The notes below the pieces were generated by a model, which worked only from the letters and a program-made list of their open reading frames with translations, searched no databases and was not told where the DNA came from. From Anaerolineales bacterium UBA2232 (GTDB taxonomy: Bacteria > Chloroflexota > Anaerolineae > UBA2200), in NCBI GenBank assembly GCA_002348045.1, contig DDYO01000314.1, forward strand, positions 132 to 26,825: a stretch of 26,694 bases of DNA. The letters run 5' to 3'. Shown piece after piece: positions 23,107 to 26,694 of this stretch (its first letter is position 1; the number at the start of each line of letters is the position of its first letter). Position numbers and translations under genes: made by a program.

Positions 23107-23134
23107 TTGATGAAGAAGAAAATCTGGCTAAACT
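23107..23134 (+). promoter_or_regulatory. Predicted promoter of the GT4 gene cluster
   Basis: TTGATG (23107-23112) and TAAACT (23129-23134) have a 16-base spacer. Transcription would begin near 23141. It is the only promoter-like sequence seen in the AT-richer stretch before the GT4 gene. Confidence 0.4.
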
Positions 23135-23140
23135 GTAAAC

Positions 23141-23170
23141 ATGGCTGATTTCTGGATCAACCGACGCTAA
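23141..23170 (+). CDS. Possible 9-codon leader peptide overlapping the GT4 start
   Basis: An ATG at 23141 opens the peptide MADFWINRR, whose TAA (23168-23170) overlaps the GT4 ATG as TAATG. The ATG coincides with the predicted transcription start, so it could be a leaderless message that couples translation to the next gene. No ribosome site precedes either ATG. It may be chance. Confidence 0.3.
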   Translation: MADFWINRR

Positions 23171-24279
23171 TGCGTGTGCTGATGGTCTCCAAAGCTTGCG
23201 TGGTGGGTATGTATCAGCGCAAGCTTGAGGAGCTCGCTCGCTGCGAGAACTTGGAACTCGTGGTCGCGGTTCCGCCCTTCTGGCGGGATGGTGAACGCAG
23301 GCTTGAGCTGGAAAGGCAGTTTGTGTCCGGCTATCAGTTGCACGTGCTGCCGATGGCTTTCAACGGCCATTTCCACCTGCACTTTTACCCCACGCTGGGC
23401 CAGTTGTTGGATCGGGTTCAGCCGGATCTGTTGCACATGGACGAAGAGCCATACAATTTCGCCACCTTTCACGCTATGGTGCTGGCAAGGCGCCGGAGAC
23501 TTTGCACTCTGCTCTTCTCCTGGCAGAATCTCCACCGCAACTATGCATTCCCCTTTGGATTCTTTGAGCGCTATTGCCTGAATCATGCTTGCTGCATGAT
23601 CGCAGGTAACCAGGAAGCAAAGACGATCCTGCGCAACAAGGGATTCCGGCGCACTTTGGAAGTCATTCCCCAGTTTGGAGTGGATCCGGCTTTGTACAAC
23701 AAACAAAGTGAGCAAGGCAAGCGTGACCATGTGATCATCGGTTACCTGGGCAGAATGGTGCGGGAGAAGGGGGTTCAGGTTCTGTTACATGCCGTGAAGG
23801 ATATGCCGGGTGATTGGCGGCTGCGTCTGGTTGGGTCCGGAGAGTATCTGCCCGTCTTGCAGCAACTCACGGCCGAGCTCGGACTCCAGTCCAGAGTCGA
23901 GTTCTTGCCCCATGTGGCCTCCCACGAGATGCCACGGTTGCTCAATGGACTGGATGTCCTGGTATTGCCGTCACTGACCCAGCGGAATTGGAAGGAGCAA
24001 TTTGGCCGGGTGTTGATAGAGGCGATGGCTTGTGAAGTGACCGTGGTTGGCTCCTCTTCTGGTGAGATTCCTCATCTGATAGGGGAGGCGGGCTTTGTCT
24101 TCCCAGAGGGCGACGCGGGAGCACTCCAGGAGATTCTGCTGCGGTTGGTGACCGACGCGGAACTGAGGGTGCGGCGGGGGCGTCTGGGAAGAGAGCGGGT
24201 ACTGGAGCATTTCACTCAGGAGCGGGTCGCGGCGGAAACCTGCACGGTGTATGCCCGATGCCTGAAGGAGCCAGTTTGA
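23170..24279 (+). CDS. GT4 family glycosyltransferase
   Basis: The protein has 369 residues and a GT-B fold. The N-terminal MRVLMVSKACVVGMYQRKLEELA is the acceptor-side Rossmann domain. The C-terminal domain starts near VIIGYLGRMVREKGVQVLLHA and contains RLVGSGEYLP, LPSLTQRNWKEQFGRVLIEAMA (the E-x7-E nucleotide-sugar motif) and SSSGEIPHLIGEAGFVFPEGD. It probably adds a sugar from a nucleotide donor to a lipid-linked glycan on the cytoplasmic side; donor identity is unknown. There is no strong ribosome site before the ATG, which overlaps the stop of a possible 9-codon leader. A second GT4 gene follows on the same strand. Confidence 0.9.
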   Translation: MRVLMVSKACVVGMYQRKLEELARCENLELVVAVPPFWRDGERRLELERQFVSGYQLHVLPMAFNGHFHLHFYPTLGQLLDRVQPDLLHMDEEPYNFATFHAMVLARRRRLCTLLFSWQNLHRNYAFPFGFFERYCLNHACCMIAGNQEAKTILRNKGFRRTLEVIPQFGVDPALYNKQSEQGKRDHVIIGYLGRMVREKGVQVLLHAVKDMPGDWRLRLVGSGEYLPVLQQLTAELGLQSRVEFLPHVASHEMPRLLNGLDVLVLPSLTQRNWKEQFGRVLIEAMACEVTVVGSSSGEIPHLIGEAGFVFPEGDAGALQEILLRLVTDAELRVRRGRLGRERVLEHFTQERVAAETCTVYARCLKEPV

Positions 24280-24283
24280 GGCC

Positions 24284-24312
24284 TTGTGCCGATGCCTCTT
24301 GGAGGGTATAAT
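24284..24312 (+). promoter_or_regulatory. Weak candidate promoter before the second GT4 gene
   Basis: A perfect TATAAT (24307-24312) has only a poor -35, TTGTGC (24284-24289), at 17-base spacing. If real, transcription starts near 24319 and supports the GTG start at 24340. It may be incidental. Confidence 0.3.
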
Positions 24313-24339
24313 CGGGCAAGAGCGAATGAAGGATGGTCG

Positions 24340-25497
24340 GTGACCGTTTCTCCCACAAGGCGTCCACATGTGGGCATCAATGCCCATCTGCTATCTACTC
24401 AAGAATCCTATCGTCAGGCTGGCGTTAGTCGTTACATCCACGGGCTTCTGGCTCACTTGGAGGAGGTGGATCCGGGCGGTCAGTACACGGTCTTTCTGAA
24501 TCGCGGGTGTACCCTTTATTCTTCCTTGCGCCAGCGACACGCCCGCATATCCACTGTGAATCCATGGGTGAGGATCCTGTGGGAGCAGGCTTGCTTGCCT
24601 TGGCTGATTCAGGCCGAAAAGATCGACGTGCTTCATTCACCCGTCAACATTCAGCCTTTGGTCCTTCCCTCCAAGGGAGTGGTCACCGTAACCGACCTGA
24701 GTTTCCTGCTGTTTCCGCAGAGCCTTGGAGGGGCGAGACGTCGCTACCAATCGCTGTTGACGAAGGCGAGCAGCCAGAGAGCGACGGGTCTGATTGCCAT
24801 TTCCCACAGCACAGCCCATGATCTGCAGAAGTGGTTCGACGTACCTGTGGAGCGCATTACGGTGGTGTACCCTGGGGTCTCGACGGCATATCACCCTATC
24901 AAGGACAGAGGACTGCTGGAGGATTTCAGGCGTAGAGGCTCCCTCGCAGACAAGTTCATCCTGTTCGTGGGCACCCTCGAGCCGCGCAAGAACCTGGTCA
25001 TGCTGCTCCGGGCGTATGCGGAGTTCAGACGGCGCACTGGAGGTAGCCACAAGCTTGTTCTCGCGGGCGGACGTGGCTGGCTGTATCAGCCCATCTTGGC
25101 CGAGGTTGAGGAACTGGGTCTAAGGGGAGAGGTGCTCTTTCCCGGGTTTGTTCCAGAGCCAGAGCTGCCACTGTGGTACAATGCGGCAGATGCGTTTGTC
25201 TATCCTTCTCTCTACGAGGGCTTTGGCCTGCCGCCCTTGGAGGCAATGGCTTGCGGCACGCCAGTGGCAGTCTCTCGTGCATCGTCACTGCCGGAAGTTG
25301 TGGGCGATGCAGGCCTGCTGTTGGAACCAGATGACAAGAGCGCGTGGGCGGAAGCGATGATCCAGCTCTGTTTTGACCATAATCTGCGATCTGAATTGAG
25401 CGCACGGGGTCCGGTCCGCGCCCTCGAGTTCTCGTGGACTCGGGCAGCTAAGGAGACGGCGCAGGTGTACGAGCGGGTCTGCTCGGGAGGCGGCTAG
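24340..25497 (+). CDS. GT4 family (mannosyltransferase-like) glycosyltransferase
   Basis: The protein has 385 residues from a GTG at 24340. The N-terminal HVGINAHLLSTQESYRQAGVSRYIHGLL is typical of GT4 mannosyl- or rhamnosyltransferases. The donor half has FVGTLEPRKNLVMLLRAYA, LVLAGGRGWLYQPI, VLFPGFVPEPELPLWYNAAD and YPSLYEGFGLPPLEAMACGTP with the E-x7-E pair, followed by SLPEVVGDAGLLLEPDD. The donor sugar cannot be fixed from sequence. AAGGA upstream of 24340 is a fair ribosome site; an in-frame ATG at 24286, 7 bases after the previous stop, is the alternative and adds 18 residues unlike the family. The next gene starts immediately after its stop codon. Confidence 0.9.
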   Translation: MTVSPTRRPHVGINAHLLSTQESYRQAGVSRYIHGLLAHLEEVDPGGQYTVFLNRGCTLYSSLRQRHARISTVNPWVRILWEQACLPWLIQAEKIDVLHSPVNIQPLVLPSKGVVTVTDLSFLLFPQSLGGARRRYQSLLTKASSQRATGLIAISHSTAHDLQKWFDVPVERITVVYPGVSTAYHPIKDRGLLEDFRRRGSLADKFILFVGTLEPRKNLVMLLRAYAEFRRRTGGSHKLVLAGGRGWLYQPILAEVEELGLRGEVLFPGFVPEPELPLWYNAADAFVYPSLYEGFGLPPLEAMACGTPVAVSRASSLPEVVGDAGLLLEPDDKSAWAEAMIQLCFDHNLRSELSARGPVRALEFSWTRAAKETAQVYERVCSGGG

Positions 25498-26694
25498 GTG
25501 GATCTGCGCAAGCTGCGTTGGACAATCGTGGCCCGGGTTTGCGTGGATGCCGTCTTGATCAATATCTCCTTCTTCCTGGCCTATGTGATCCGCTATCAAT
25601 TGCAGTGGTTTCGGCCCGTGGATGAGGCCTTCTTTGTCCCGTATGCCGTCTATTTTCCGGCCTCTTTGGCTCTAACGCTCATCCTCCTGCTGATGTACTG
25701 GGCGGAGGGGGCGTACAATGCCAACCATCACCATTCATGGTTCAATCAGGCCTACATCATCTTTCGCGGGACCGTCACCAGCGTCGCGGCTCTGTACGTA
25801 CTTTCCCTCCTGTACCGACAGGTGCTCTACTCCCGGCTGATCTTTGCTTACGCCGGTATCCTGATTGTCCTGGTGCTTTCGCTGGCGCGCGGGGCAGAGA
25901 ACTGGCTTCTGGGTGCCCTGCGCAAGCGGGGAAAGGGCGTGCAACGCGTCCTCATCGTCGGGGCTGGCGAGATGGGCCGCACCATCATGCGAAACATCGT
26001 GGCTCAGCCCGACCTGGGTTATCAGGTCGTCGGATTCGTGGACGATCGGCCGGAACGCGGCAGCAAAGACCTGGGGCGCTTCAAGGGCCTTGGAGGAACC
26101 GATCAGATTTCCCAAGTGGTTGCGACGAGCTGCCCGGATATGGTCATCATCACCTTGCCCTGGTTGTATCACCGCAAGATCCTCAGCATCATGGCCCTTT
26201 GCGAGCGGGCCAAGGTGGTGGTCAAGATTGTGCCTGACCTGTTTCAGATGAGCCTGAGCGACGTCGACATCGACGACCGCATCGGCGTGCCCCTCATCGG
26301 CATCAAGACGGTTTCCATCAGCGGCTGGAACCTGGCGGTTAAGCGCTTGCTGGACGTGGCGGTGGCTGGGCTGGGCCTCGTTTTCCTGTCTCCCCTCCTG
26401 CTCGTGATAGCCATTTTGGTCAAGGTGGACTCTCCTGGCCCCGTGATTTTTCGGCAAACGCGCATCGGCCGTGACGGACGGCCGTTTGCCGTGCTCAAGT
26501 TCCGTTCCATGCGGGCCACGGCTGAGGAAGAAAAGTCCGCGCTAACTCGTCTGAATGAAGCCAGTGGTCCTCTGTTCAAGATCAAAGAGGACCCGCGGGT
26601 TACGAGGCTCGGTGGAGTCCTGCGTCGAACCAGCCTGGACGAGCTTCCGCAGCTTTTCAACGTGCTCAGGGGGGACATGAGCCTGGTGGGGCCG
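25498..26694 (+). CDS. Polyprenyl-phosphate sugar-1-phosphate transferase (WbaP/WcaJ type), cut by window edge
   Basis: 399 codons are present with no stop before the right edge. The GTG at 25498 directly follows the previous TAG and has GGAGG 7 bases upstream. The N-terminus has about four membrane helices (for example ISFFLAYVIRY), then a Rossmann-like domain with VLIVGAGEMGRTIMRNI, then a bacterial sugar transferase domain from about residue 280: LAVKRLLDVAVAGLGLVFL, SPGPVIFRQTRIGRDGRPF, LKFRSM, TRLGGVLRRTSLDELPQLF and NVLRGDMSLVGP. Such enzymes load a sugar phosphate onto undecaprenyl phosphate and start exopolysaccharide or O-antigen synthesis. Only the last C-terminal stretch is missing. 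With the GT4 genes it forms a glycan assembly operon. Confidence 0.93.
   Translation, partial: MDLRKLRWTIVARVCVDAVLINISFFLAYVIRYQLQWFRPVDEAFFVPYAVYFPASLALTLILLLMYWAEGAYNANHHHSWFNQAYIIFRGTVTSVAALYVLSLLYRQVLYSRLIFAYAGILIVLVLSLARGAENWLLGALRKRGKGVQRVLIVGAGEMGRTIMRNIVAQPDLGYQVVGFVDDRPERGSKDLGRFKGLGGTDQISQVVATSCPDMVIITLPWLYHRKILSIMALCERAKVVVKIVPDLFQMSLSDVDIDDRIGVPLIGIKTVSISGWNLAVKRLLDVAVAGLGLVFLSPLLLVIAILVKVDSPGPVIFRQTRIGRDGRPFAVLKFRSMRATAEEEKSALTRLNEASGPLFKIKEDPRVTRLGGVLRRTSLDELPQLFNVLRGDMSLVGP

Noticed and set aside
25735..26457. 240-residue minus-strand open frame opposite the sugar transferase
   Set aside because: The plus strand encodes an intact polyprenyl sugar transferase; the His/Asp/Gln-rich minus product is a shadow.

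Overview
The window is about 26.7 kb of moderately GC-rich bacterial DNA, densely coded on both strands. No rRNA, tRNA, CRISPR array, insertion sequence or phage gene was seen. I infer a Chloroflexota (Anaerolineae-like) bacterium. The reasons are the mixture of large GT-C membrane proteins carrying extracytoplasmic beta-modules, a secreted protein with Pro/Thr linkers, a Gram-positive-type LexA box, and a fused S51-like/CysRS-tail protein. No database search was possible, so this placement is provisional.

Region 1 (1-6214) is housekeeping and repair. A truncated pdxS (vitamin B6 synthesis) leaves the left edge. Divergent from it is a radical SAM protein of the DNA modification/repair type, whose near-consensus promoter contains a LexA-like palindrome exactly between its -35 and -10. 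Next come, convergent with it, an S51/cyanophycinase-like protein with a CysRS C-terminal-like tail; a TPR protein with a long acidic linker followed by ndk; and on the minus strand rsfS (ribosome silencing factor, apparently with an unusual start codon) and a Mut7-C/zinc-ribbon protein.

Region 2 (6385-13867) is NAD and amino-acid metabolism. A class V aminotransferase is transcribed away from an IclR-family regulator, with direct repeats near the inferred aminotransferase start site. The regulator is followed on the same strand by a PfkB/HldE-type sugar kinase and by nadC, nadA and nadB, the complete aspartate-to-nicotinate-mononucleotide branch of de novo NAD synthesis. A convergent macro-domain protein, likely acting on ADP-ribose derivatives made from NAD, closes the region.

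Region 3 (13993-26694) is a cell-envelope glycan locus. It holds a very large PTPS-related/YfhO-like membrane protein, a secreted C-terminally anchored surface protein, two GT39-like GT-C glycosyltransferases meeting tail to tail, two GT4 glycosyltransferases, and a polyprenyl-phosphate sugar phosphotransferase cut by the right edge. The three large membrane proteins share a beta-rich module marked by W...YKVFVHL...TSxW...GLY, present in up to four copies in the largest. Together these genes look able to start a lipid-linked glycan at the inner membrane face (sugar phosphotransferase), extend it (GT4 enzymes), and finish or transfer it on the outer face (GT-C enzymes).

No wholly new defence or mobile system is evident. 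The most useful leads are the possible SOS control of the radical SAM repair gene, the S51-CysRS-tail fusion, the IclR/kinase/nadCAB/macro neighbourhood, the non-canonical rsfS start, and the shared extracytoplasmic module.
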